A DNA stretch of 64,000 bases from assembly GCF_027580225.2 (NCBI RefSeq), contig NC_073352.2, forward strand, positions 34,397,501 through 34,461,500, in the 5' to 3' direction. Below, one piece after another: positions 45,947 to 57,715 of the stretch. Below the pieces are notes generated by a model, which was not told the DNA's origin, searched no databases, and saw only the letters and a list, made by a program, of their open reading frames with translations. The DNA comes from Misgurnus anguillicaudatus. Taxonomy: Eukaryota; Chordata; Actinopteri; Cypriniformes; Cobitidae. Made by a program: the position numbers and the translations under genes. The number at the start of each line of letters is the position of its first letter. The first letter of the stretch is position 1.

Positions 45947-48900
45947 TACTAGATAAACATTATTTCACTAAAAACATCTACATAAATGTCTGTGAATATT
46001 AATTAATCATTTATTACCTCCGGGAGCTACTGCAGTTTGGTTCATGAGTAAATGCATATATATAAACAGCGCTGTCAACAGCCATTTCAAAAGCTATAAC
46101 AATAAAAAATATATTATTCTGACATAAAATACCAGTAAAGAAATGCATTTTTGCTTTTTTTGACAATGTATTATTCCAGTGTTATTATTCAGGAAATTAA
46201 TATTATCTTCACTCTTTCAGACCCGTTACATGTAAAGAGGGAGTGCTTGTTATTTTTATAAGGGTTTGTTCAGTTCAATAGTGTTGTAATAATTGTGTAA
46301 AAACAGAAGGATAACAGTTAATAAAAATCGGTTCAGCATATCGGTTATCTGGCACATAAGCATTTCAATATTTAGAAAAGATTACTAAAGATAAGTTAAG
46401 ATGGACAGCAGATCAACAAAATCATACCACCTTTAACCCTCGGACCAAAAACACCTGCGGCAACCGTAAAAGTAGCCCAATTCTAAGGGAAAACTGAGGA
46501 TTTGTATGGATTAATTAACAAACTCCTTTAAATATGATGGAGGATGTCATTATGAGCTTGACAAACCAAAAGAAATCCCAACATGCATTTTGGCAAACAC
46601 ACGTTGATTGCTATGAATGCTAATTTATTTCAATACTGGAAATATTAATTTAAACAATTTACTCATAAAACAACTATAAATGTAAAATTTTGCAGGATTT
46701 TTTAACTGTTTTACCTAATATTGGTGTGTGTTATGTATTTTTGAAGCATATTAAGTGTATAGCATACCGTATGTCTACAGTATTTATAGTATTTTTTTTT
46801 CACGTATGGAGACAGACAGACTGCATCTATTACAAAATGATATGTTATCTCTTACAATTTTATTGCTGTTTGTTTGTGAAGTTATAATGAGAAATGGAGA
46901 AGCAAATTTTTTATGATACTCTGGTGATCACAGAACTGTATTATCAAAAACTCTGGGCCTGTATCTTGTAATTGATTTGTTTAGTCGCATAGTTATGCAA
47001 TATCACTTGAGTAGGAGTGTGATATAGCTCTCCGAGAGCGATAATGCTTTTATACAACAGTTCGACGGCACACGTTTGAAAAAAGAAAACTAGAAAACAA
47101 CAACGGAGTTATTTTAAAAGCCTCTTTGTTTGGGAACTACTTTCTTCCGCCACGGATTTGAGGGCGTCCAGAATGATAGGTAACACTTTTGGCTGCTTTG
47201 AATCTCATAATAGCTCAATGGACGGAATAGGCATTTCTTTATATATATATATCGAGAATATATATGTATTATATTTAAATCTACAGTCGATTAGTAAAGA
47301 TAGCGCCTGTTTGAACGTTTGCTTAGTGAGATTCGGTACGAATGAGAACCAAAGCATGAGCGGACGTCAGTGTTTACTCCCCCCACTGACCACCGCCCTC
47401 TCTGGGCTACATCTCTGACAGGGATTCCCTGGCTCTCATGTTGCCCTGATGGTCAAAAATGAGATCAAATCTGCAGTATTTGGTGTCATGATAAAACTAT
47501 TACTTGTTTTCTTATTCATATTTAGTGTCTTTTGTGTTATTATTGTTTTGGCGCGAGGTAAAAGTTAATAAAACTATACTTATATGTTACTATTGCTTTC
47601 CTATTTAATCTTAACGCGATATGAGCACTCGGTTATTATTAGATTTGTTCTTGTCAGTACTATATTAAACAGTTTTTTATAAGTGTCAGAGAGATGTTTT
47701 TGCATGCTGCTTATAAATATATCAGTGGTGATATCTCATAACCTGTTTTAATAGTCACGTCATGATTAAATAAATGATCAATGTCCACATTTAAAAGCTG
47801 CGGTGCTTACCTGCAGTTCCACAGTGTTTTCGCGTTCTGAGGAGGGAGATTGCTTCAGAAAAAATGAGTGTTTACATTCCTCTTTCCAAGTGTTAATCGT
47901 CCACACGATGTGACAAGACATTACTCCCATTAACTTTAACGTTACATCCAAGAGATCTTTGACGGAATAGTCGTTTCCGATTGGGATTCACAGACTGATT
48001 TACGAGCTAGTGAACTAATGAGACACACGAAGAGTGTTTAAAAACAGCGCGTCTGTGTTTGTCCGTGTGTTCGTTCAGTTTTTCCATTCAGAGATGAGCC
48101 TGTTTAATGGACCTCCATTCACTAGGTGGTGGAATGATACGAAAGGTGAAGCGGTTACTGTGCCGTTATCAGTAGAATTTCGCATAGCTCCTAGCCAATC
48201 AGATTCGAGAACCAGAAAGAACTGTTGCATAATGTGATACACGTTGCTAATATAAAAGATGGTCTTCTATTTCTGGTTTCTATTAAGAGATGAAACCTTT
48301 AACAATGCCCTGAGCACACGTACAGGCATGAGCTGTGTACTGTATGCTTTTTACTGTTACACTTTCTCATTTGTTCTCATTTGAGCATTGACCTGTGAAC
48401 TTTGACCTCAGGTGCGTCCACACTGGCTCATTAATGATGGAGTCAAGGACCGTGATTGTTTATTTTTTGTAATGGAACTTCCTGTTGTCCGGAACCGTTC
48501 GGCATCATTTGCAAGTTGACAATCATTTGGTAGAGGTCATTTTTTTCATGGACAAAGATCTGTTTGTGGGTTTCTTCCAGCATCCTGTCAGCATTTCATT
48601 AAGAAATCAATAATCGAATCAATGACTAGTTCGAAGGAATTACTGTAACCATTTCAATGGAACAGCTCAGGCGCATGTGTGTCAATTTGTCATGAAATTT
48701 CCCCAACGTTTTACCTCGTGTAGACACAGATGCAAATAAATTGAGGCCATGTTCACATTGCAACTGATGTCACTGCTCTTCTGAGTGCTAAATCCCATTT
48801 ACCTTGTTTATTTACAGGAGTGACAGCCTCATTCTAGCAAGCAAATTTACACCAAAACAATCAAATTTACATTTTGTAGTACCTGTATGTACATAATTAG

Positions 48901-49012
48901 AACCAGAATGATTTAAGACAACTTAACCCTTGTGAGTTATTCAAATTCACTACCCTTTCATGTTGTTCGGGATGCAAACATCCACTAAATTGAACTGCTG
49001 TAAAAATGTATC

Positions 49013-49892
49013 ATATACAGTAAGGATTGCTATTGTGCAAGTTCTCCTACTTAGAAATCATGGAGGGGTCTGAAATTGTCATCGTAGGTACATGTCCACT
49101 GTGAGAGTGTATTACCAAACAGTAACCTTGGAAACGGTGGTCCCAGCTCTTTTCAGGTCATTGACCACCTCCTCTCGTATAGTTCTGGGCTGATTTCTCA
49201 CATTTCTCACGAGTTGACATCTTGCATGGAGCCCCACTCCGAGGGAGATTGACAGTCATGTTTAGCTTCTATCATTTTCTAATGATTGCTTCAACAGTGA
49301 ACCTTTTTTCACCAAGCTGCTTGGCAATTTCCCCGTAGCCCTTTCCAGCCTTGTGTACAATTTTGTCTCTAGTGTCTTTGGACAGCTCTTTGGTGTTGGC
49401 CATGTTAGTAGTTGGATTCTTACTGATTGTATGGGGTGGACAGGTGTCTTTATGCAGCTAATGACCTCAAGCAGTTGCATCTAATTTAGGATAATAAATG
49501 GAGTGGAGGTGTACAATTTTGTCTCTAATGTCTTTGGACAGCTCTTTGGTCTTGGCCATGTTAGTAGTTGGATTCTTACTGATTGTATGGTATGGACAGG
49601 TGTCTTTATGCAGCTTTATGCACCTCAAACAGGTGCATCTAATTTAGGATAATAAATGGAGTGAAGGTGGACATTTTAAAGGCAGACTACCAGGTCTTTG
49701 AGAGTCAGAATTCTAGCTGATAGACATACAAAATAGTTAAAAAAATCAAACATTGTGACTTCTGTTTTTTTAGATTATGTCTCTCACAGTGGGCATCCAC
49801 ATACGATGACAGTTTCAGACCCCTCCATGATTTCTAAGTGGGAGAATAGCAAAATAACAGGGTGTTCAAATACTTATTTTCCTCACTGTATA
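49013..49892 (-). mobile_element. Decayed Tc1-type element with transposase N-terminus
   Basis: The inner terminal parts match in inverted form: ACTTAGAAATCATGGAGGGG near 49050 and CCCCTCCATGATTTCTAAGT near 49820. The right end reads ATACTTATTTTCCTCACTGTATA. The minus strand at about 49287-49402 encodes [20 protein letters not shown] and [19 protein letters not shown], the N-terminal helix-turn-helix of a Tc1-type transposase, then a stop. The catalytic core is mostly deleted. A segment of about 145 bases (GTGTACAATTTTGTCTCTA to GAGTGGAG) is tandemly duplicated at 49362-49675. It differs from the three copies in region 2 and is a separate lineage. Confidence 0.8.
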
Positions 49893-52800
49893 TATAGTCG
49901 GATATGTATACATGTATACTATATATATATATATATCAATTTTTTTGGCATACATTTGTTAATCAACCTCATTCCTGATCAAAACTACTAAATGTTTACA
50001 AAAATTTCAGAATTTTAACTCTTTAATTGGCAAGTTCATAAATGTGATTTGGGAATTTTTTTTAACTTTTTATCACAGTCTTGGGCATGTCAAAGACTTG
50101 TAAAAGCATTGGATGTTACATTGTTAGTTTTTGTGCAGTATCAGATTTTATTTTTTTCTCTTTCATTTACTGTTTGTGGCTGTTTTGACCCATTGACTTC
50201 CATTATAACAATTCACACACACACGCATACACAGGTGATCAACAGTAAAAAATGACAAATATTACCTCTTAGCAAAAGGAAAAAACACCAACAATCAAGA
50301 ATGCATGATTATATGGTGCCGTGGCTTTGCCATTAAAAATGTCGTTATAATGGGAAAAAACAGTAAATGAGGGAGAAAAAAATTTAATCTGATGCTGCAC
50401 AAAAACTAACAATGCATTAAAGCCAATGTTTTTACTAATCTTTTACATGCCCATTCCACAATCACTTTTTATATTGAAAATCAGTCATATTAAGGAGTTA
50501 AAATCCTGGAATGTTTGTAAACATTTAGTAGTTTGATTAGGACTGAGGTTGATTAACAGATTTATGCCAAAAATGTTAAAGAATATTTATCTGATACATT
50601 TCAGAGCAGTTTAATTTAGTGGATATTTTCATCTTGAACAACACAAGGTTTAGTAAATTGGCCATGGTGTATTGTTGAGTTTTTGAAAAATTTCAAAGCA
50701 TTTACCCAAAATATGCGTCAATATAAGATTTGTCACCAAAAATCATTCCATTTGCTGAAACACACAAATTGTGGCCAGATTATGACTTAAAAGTACCCCA
50801 TAGTGGCTGAAAACATCCCCAAAAATACGTAAGGGTTAAGAACCCTATAGACAATAAATAGTTCTTATTTAAAGACATAACTATTTGGAGATACCTGTAT
50901 GACTTCAGTGACTTAATGAAACAAAAAAATATGAATGTAAAGTTTAATATCCATGTGATGTTGTGATCTCATAGTCTCTTTTAATGAATCCACTGATGTT
51001 TGTCAGTCTTTACTACTCAAATCTGTGTCCTTCTGCATACGGTAAATCCATCGAATGGTTAGTTCACGTTAATCGCTTATCTGTCGTCCTTCTTTCCGCC
51101 TCTCCGTTCAAACCGGCAGACCCAGGGGAGACCGGCCCGAGCGGTCGATATACTCATCATTCCTGAGGCCAAACTCCCACGAGCCTCTGTTCCTCAATAC
51201 AATACAGCAGTCAGTTAATCTCAGGATGAAGTAAATCTGCCTGGGCTATTGTTATTCGGCCGTGTTTATGCCTGATTGAGTTTTGCGACCGATCAAAGAG
51301 CATCTCTCATCATTCGTAGATGAGTTGAACGCAGCTGGAATGGGGATATAATGACCTTATAAATGGGACATTAAGGAGGAGCATAAACTACGTCGAAAAT
51401 CATTCTGTCCTCAATATGCAATTGATTCACTTCAAGGTGAAATCACTGTGTTTTTTTTTCTGTTGTAAATGTTTTCATGTGGTTTTCAAGGATTTGTATG
51501 TATTCGTATGACCTGTATGTAGTGTTGGATGGAGTGTGTTTACTTCACAGACAGGTGTACAGGCTTCCCCAAAGCCAGCAGGTGTTGTTATATGTTAAAA
51601 TCAATGAAAGCTAAATATTTCAGTCTTATTAAAATGGACTGTTTTATCCAGTTTGTGAGTGCTTCGTATTTCTGTTTATCAAACTCTGCTGCAATCGTTC
51701 GCAAGTCGAAACCTCTCGGATGTTTATTTGAGGAGACGTTTGTGCGAATGGAGTTTCTGCCTTCATAGATTGATCCAAATCAGTCACTTTGAAGGTTTCA
51801 TTTCAGTTAGGATGCTGTCTATATAGGGAGCAGAATGGATGTAACCCGCGAGGTCTGAGGACAGTTTTGGTCTTGCAGGAGGAATATAAAGTGCGGGCAT
51901 TCCCTCAGTCCCCGCGTCAAACATCTCTCCGCTGCATGTGTGAATAATCTAATGTATATAAACCACCCCAACCTCATTTCAGTCAGATTTTCAGCCCTGC
52001 CCCCCAATCCCAAGAGACCCGGCAGATCCACTTTATATTCACCCAGATACGCCGCTGCTAACAAAACAACCACTTCACCTTGAAGAAAAAATGTCAGACG
52101 ATCGTCATCGAGAATGGCAGCAGCTGCTTAGAAAGGTGTCTTTATACTTTATAGACAGGTTTTATTTTTTTTATAACTTTTAAGATGTCCTAAAATGTCA
52201 CACAAATATCTAGATTGCTACATTGAACTCGTCTACAGTGAAGATAATTTTTCCTTATCCTCATACTGTAGGTATGGTGTCCAGATGGCAATTGCACTAT
52301 TTGAAGGGGACAGACATTTTCTAGTGGTATCTGAAATTATACTGGACATTATCGAGTGTACTTATTCAATCTCATGCACCTCAATAATGAGTTTACAACC
52401 GAGGCTCACAATGTGACATTCTCTACTGAAAAGCAAAGATGGATCCTCGCCCATATTCGCAGCAATGTCCAAAAAATATTTGCATGCTCAAAATTTAGTG
52501 TGACCGCCCGATAAAGGTGTGATGACACTTTGCTAAGCATTTAGAGGATTTTGCATGACCCAGTAGATTAAAAGAGGGACCCTAGTCCCTCTTTAAATGT
52601 TTTTAGACATTACAAGAGGCTAGAATAGCATAAAGATTTACTCAACAATTGTTTTACATGTCTTGTTATTTTTTATTCCTTCTTGATAGTGTGCATATTT
52701 TATTCAAAACCAAGTGGGAGAATATCATTACAAAGAAATCTCGTTAATCCTCATCGGTATGGCGGCCAGATGAAGGTTTGACTTGGTGTAATTAGGGCAA

Positions 52801-53812
52801 TTCAAGAAAGAGAGGGAGGGAGAAATAAAGTCATTGTTTTAAAAGGAGTACTAATTTTTTCTTGTTAGGCTGATTGTGATTGTCGTCGCCTGAGTACATT
52901 GCATTTTTATCAGCTTGTGTTTGTGAAACAGGAGAATGGGGGAATAAAATTGAGCAAGCAAAGAAATCAAAGCGTCGTCTCATGTCTGAGCAGCCCTCCT
53001 CCTCCTCCTGATCTGAGCTCAATGAACCAGCTCTACATTAGACAGCTATTAATATATCCCAGCATATCCTCGACAATTTTAAACACTGAACCATTGAAAA
53101 CACCCCTCAGGCTTCTGCTTTCGCTTTGTACTTATGAGCTTGCATATGAGATTTCGGTATATCATTCATCTTGAGAGATTTGTATCTGCATAGATTGGTG
53201 TTCAGCGCCTGTTTGTCTTTGAAATTGTGTGTTTTGCATTTGTAAAACTAAGCTTGATTTTCATTGGCTGCTGGTTCTTTTATGATTTCAAAATTAATTT
53301 TTAAACTCTTGTGCTTTTATCTAAAGTAAAATCTCAAATCTCAGGTGATGTAAAATGTGTGTTTGTGTGTTTCTCATCTAGTATAATGTTGTGAATGGTG
53401 TGTGGCACATTAATATACTACCTGACTGAATGCACTCAAGTGGGCATGTATAGTTTAGCTTTGTAAGCAACATCAGACTTTTTTTTCATTGCCAGGAAGA
53501 GTGAAATAGAAAGAGCACTTACAGGAAGGAAGCATAAAGAAGAAAACATTAAGTGGAATAGTAAGATTTGATTACTGACCTCTGTAACACTAAGCCGGTA
53601 AATGGTTACACATTTGCTTGACACGCTCAGGAAAGAAAGATGCTCATTGTTGAGTCCATTTCTTTCTGACAAGATGGCTTTTATGAAGATGCCTCTTTTA
53701 TGTTAGATGAGGCAGACGGTCACGTCTCTGGTACTGTCCGTTCTAGCAAAACCATATTGGTAATTTTCATGAAATTCTCAGAAATTGTTTTCTTGTTCTT
53801 TTGTGTTTACAG

Positions 53813-53880
53813 ATCGAGTCACCACGGTAAAGACAGACATCTATGTCACCAGTTTTGGCCCTGTTTCAGACACAGATATG
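53813..53880 (+). CDS. GABA-A receptor alpha subunit, third coding exon
   Basis: Bounded by GTGTTTACAG and GTAAGT, 68 bases, the usual size of this exon in the family. It completes the split Asp codon and encodes RVTTVKTDIYVTSFGPVSD followed by TDM, a beta strand segment of the ligand-binding extracellular domain. TDIYVTSFGPVSDTDM matches alpha3 and most of alpha2 (which has TNIYVTSFGPVSDTDM in mammals); alpha1 has SDHDM and alpha5 SDTEM. It ends in phase 0. The following family exon (EYTIDVFFRQ...) is not found before 64000, so intron 3 is longer than 10 kb and the gene is cut by the window end. Confidence 0.95.
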
Positions 53881-54261
53881 GTAAGTGGAATTTAAATGTA
53901 AAGTATAGATCGATACATAAAAATAAGATAAAGTCAGCTGGCCATTTGTTGTAAAATAACCTTGTTTTCATAATATCTGCCTGACTGTACATTCTCACCC
54001 CATCTGCTTATCAAAAAAAAGGAATAAATGGAGAACATTCCTGTTGAAATTACTTGTATTATGTAAGATTGAATGAAACATGAAAACATTACAGCAATGC
54101 AGACATTTCTGTTGGACAATTATACAATTACATTTCAACTTGGTGGTCATAATAGAATCATATTTGACCACAGGCTGCTGCATTTGGTTCTCGTATTAGA
54201 CTTGGAGCTGTGTGATTTTGAAAATGATTTTTGTATGGAAATCAATTGGTCCACATTTGCC

Positions 54262-55118
54262 CTAGGGTGGCACAGTGGCTCAGTGGGTAGCAGAAGGTCC
54301 CTGCTTCTCCGTGTCAGTGTGGGTTTAATTCGGCTACTCCGGTTTCCTCCCATGCAGGTTAGGTTAATTTAGTGGTTCCCATACTTTTCGAAACGCGCCC
54401 CCATTTGATGCAGTTTTACTTACCGCCTGCGACTCATGACCGCCCCATTTCAGCTAAATCCAGCGTTAAACAAACACATACATGCAAAACTCTGCTGCTA
54501 CCATGGATAAACAAACTTGTTCCCATAATGCAGGCTTCTCTAGGAAGCGGAAAGCTAAACATGCTTACATTTTCCTCAAAAACAACAGTACACTTCTTTG
54601 GTGACGTTGATTTTGTGTCAGTTCTTGGTTGATAAGCACTTCCACTTTACTTCCTGCAATGAAATTTGCCATAAAAAAGAAAGCAAGATTGTCACGTATG
54701 AATCTTTCATGTTCGAAAAAAAAACTTTCCGAAATTGTTTGAACGCCGGAGAAGTGCATTCGGCACAAAAATACTCATACACCCAACTGCTGTTTTGACA
54801 CTTTGCTAGGTTAAGCATGAGAAATCCAACTTTTAAGTCAGAATGCATGAAATAGCTTTAACCCCCCCCCCTTAAATTATATAATAAAGTGCTTTTGGTT
54901 GGTAGCTATATTTTTCTGAGGTTGATTACACAAAATTTATGATAATTTATGTATTTTATAAAATGATATAAGACTGGGCCTGGCACCATCTCACACACCC
55001 CAAGTTTGAGTACCACTGGGTTAATTGGAGATGCCAAATTGTCCTTTCCTGACTTGATTAACTTGTGTGTGGATTGACCATAGCCATAGATGCTGGAATA
55101 GCTTAAAGAAGTAAATAA
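54262..55118 (+). repeat. Dispersed fish repeat split by a hAT-like insertion
   Basis: GGGTGGCACAGTGGCTCAGTG through GGTTTCCTCC and CATGCAGGTTAGGTTAATT (to 54369) continues after the insertion with GGTTAATTGGAGATGCCAAA and CATAGATGCTGGAATAGC. The other copy, at 12465-12670, lacks the insertion. Confidence 0.75.
54370..55018. mobile_element. hAT-like element, about 649 bp, with 8-bp target duplication
   Basis: Ends TAGTGGTTCCCATACTTTTC and AAGTTTGAGTACCACTG are inverted, flanked by GGTTAATT (54362-54369 and 55019-55026). It is a longer relative of 45675-45946. The inner sequence holds a C-run at about 54861-54869 and no transposase. Confidence 0.9.
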
Positions 55119-56233
55119 GCAAACCTATCTTAGGTTAAATGCCTAATGATGCTTCACCTGATCAATTTTTACTTTACTGTATGTTAAAACCTGCCATCTG
55201 GCAAACATTATGTCCAGCAACATGCTGTGATGGGAAGGTCTGCTTGCATTTTTGTGTGTGTGTGGGGGGGGGCAAGATATTAAGTGGACCACAATGCCTT
55301 GAGTTTCATATCCGACAGAACCCGAGACGGGAAATGAAAGACACCTGACTGTGTCCATGACACTTTGAATTAACGCTGGTGTCTCTGATGACTCACACAT
55401 TCACTGCCATTGTTTTGATTCTTCTCAATGAATTCAATGCTTCTTAATGTTAATGTTCTGGGAAGATAAATACAGCACATGTAAGCCGCGTAATGCATGA
55501 CAAACATTACTGTAGCTTTGTGCTAACAACACCCTCTAATCTTATTATCACAAGATGTATGTAATATGCATGTTTAACAGCTCGCCCTGGAGCTACAAAT
55601 GAACTTTAACTCATTCACCGCCAGCCTTTTTGAGAAAATTTGCCCACCTGCATTTTGTGATTTTAACAAAATTTTCACAAAATTTCTTGCAGGAAAAATT
55701 ATTTTCTATAAATATATAAACATACAAATTTTATCAAATTAAAGAACACACCCTCTGCTTTCAAACAAACAATAAACAAACAAACAAAATGGGGAAAAAC
55801 GTTTCATTATATATTTACTTTTTCTACTTAATTTAACCACTGAAATATGGATATTTCTCTTCAAAAATACAACATTTTGAGCAAAAAGCTAAAAAAATTG
55901 TGTTTTTGTAAAGAAGTTTATGTTAGAGATCAGACTCAGAATGACTATCAAACATAAAGGCAGTTCAAATAAATCATTAAATCTTTTTAACTTCCGTTTT
56001 TGATAAATTCGATTTGGCGATATCACACTTTCACTTTGAAATTCGTCCAGAAAGACATATTTATTAGTTAAATATGAACTCATAAATGAGGAGATAACTC
56101 GTCAATGGCGGTGAATGAGTTAATTGAATCCAATTTAATTAAAACTATCTGGATTAAACTTTAAATCAAACCAAAAAATAATAAAAATTAAGAAACTTGC
56201 TGCAGTAATCTGGTTTGCTGTTGGTTTCCGTGA

Positions 56234-56684
56234 AATAGTCACATAATATTTTGCTCATTTTTGCATGTCATTGTCACGTATTTCCACCATTTTATGTGCC
56301 CGTGCCACGACTTTCTTTTTCTTGTAAGTTTCACTTATTGGTTACTCAACGTTTTTTCCTATTTTTAAACCATTGTTGCTTCGGTTTGGGGTTAGATTTG
56401 CTGTTTGCGTTAGGAGGTCACTTTAAGTATTGGTTTATACTTTTTTCGTATGCTTTTTAAACCACAAGACGTTAGGGTTAGAGTTTGGGTAAGGATGTCA
56501 TTTTAAGTAACAGAAAGTCATTCTAACCTCAAACCGAAGCGACAATTGTAAGAAAATTGGAAAACAAGTTGAGTAACCAATATATGAAACTGTCACGAAA
56601 AAGAAAGTTGTGGCCCGGGCACATAAAATGGTGGAAATGCGTGATAATGACATGCAAAAATGAGCAAAATATTGCATGACTATT
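56234..56684. repeat. Palindromic element, arms about 190 bp
   Basis: AATAGTCACATAATATTTTGC and GCATGTCATTGTCACG reappear inverted as CGTGATAATGACATGC and GCAAAATATTGCATGACTATT. The arms also share GTGCCACGACTTTCTTTTTC (inverted GAAAAAGAAAGTTGTGGC). A related single-arm sequence occurs at about 41400-41450. Confidence 0.8.
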
Positions 56685-56811
56685 GTACAGATTTTGTGAG
56701 ATGAAGTTGGAATTTTGTATAGTAATGCCAGTTTCTGCCAAAATATGTGTATTTTTTAGACCTATTGAGTTATTAAAAAATTATATTGATATTTTTTATC
56801 ATATAAATTTG

Positions 56812-57542
56812 TTAAAGGAATAGTCTACTCATTTTCAATATTAAAATATGTTATTACCTTAACTAAGAACTGTTGAATCATCCCTCTATCATCTGTGTGT
56901 GTGCACGTAAGCGCTGGAGCGCGCTGCGACGCTACGATAGCATTTAGCTTAGCCCCATTCATTCAATGGTACCATTTAGAGATAAAGTTAGAAGTGACCA
57001 AACACATCAACGTTTTTCCTATTTAAGATGAGTAGTTATACGAGCAAGTTTGGTGGTACAAAATAAAACATAGAGCTTTTCTAAGCGGATTTAAAAGAGT
57101 AACTATATTTTATGGCGTAATAGCACTTTTGGGAGTACTTCGACTCTGCGCAGTAACACCCTCCCTCTCCCATTATGAGAGTGAGAAGGGGAGCGGACTT
57201 TTCAGGCAAGCCGAAGTACTCCAAAAAGTGCTATTACGCCACAAAATATAGCTCCTCTTGTAAATTTGCTTAGAAAAGCGCTACGTTTTATTTTGTACCA
57301 CCAAATTTGCTCTTAAAACCACTCGTCTAAAATAGTAAAAACGTTGATGTGTTTGGTCACTTCTAACTTTATCTCTAAATGGTACCATTGAATGAATGGG
57401 GCTAAGCTAAATGCTATCGTAGCGTCGCAGCGCGCTCCAGCGCTTACGTGCACACACACAGATGATAGAGGGATGATTCAACAGTTCTTAGTTAAGGTAA
57501 TAACATATTTTAATATTGAAAATGAGTAGACTATTCCTTTAA
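56812..57542. mobile_element. TTAA-flanked giant-hairpin element, arms about 330 bp
   Basis: Starts TTAAAGGAATAGTCTACTC and ends GAGTAGACTATTCCTTTAA, with TTAA at both ends. The inverted match continues inward through GCTGGAGCGCGCTGCGACGC and GGTACCATTTAGAGATAAAG to AGTGCTATTACGCC, leaving a loop of roughly 70-80 bases around 57140-57215. There are small differences between the arms but no one-directional clusters like those in the 1-11272 element. It is a foldback-type non-autonomous element. Confidence 0.9.
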
Positions 57543-57675
57543 AGACACAGTACACTCATTAGGGTCTCAGTATGAGAGTTTCATCCATGATCTCCTGTGT
57601 CTTTGAGATTAGGTCCAGATGCTCCCCCTTCTGCTCCATAGCCCAAAAATATCAACCACTACAACTCTTTTCATA

Positions 57676-57677
<2 letters not shown>

Positions 57678-57713
<36 letters not shown>
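57678..57713. repeat. (CT)n microsatellite
   Basis: Uninterrupted CT run of about 36 bases. Confidence 0.95.

Positions 57714-57715
<2 letters not shown>

Larger units (their letters stand above)
44981..53812 (+). other. Intron 2 of the receptor gene
   Basis: About 8.8 kb, GT-AG. It holds the hAT-like element at 45675-45946 and the Tc1-like element at 49013-49892. About 47030-48240 looks like foreign mobile DNA but is unclassified. About 51050-51420 and 52960-53160 show no repeats and could be conserved non-coding DNA (composition-based guess). No extra exon was recognised. Confidence 0.65.

Noticed and set aside
49755..49991. Frames in the Tc1-type element right end
   Set aside because: They run across terminal repeat and flanking AT repeats and have no domain.
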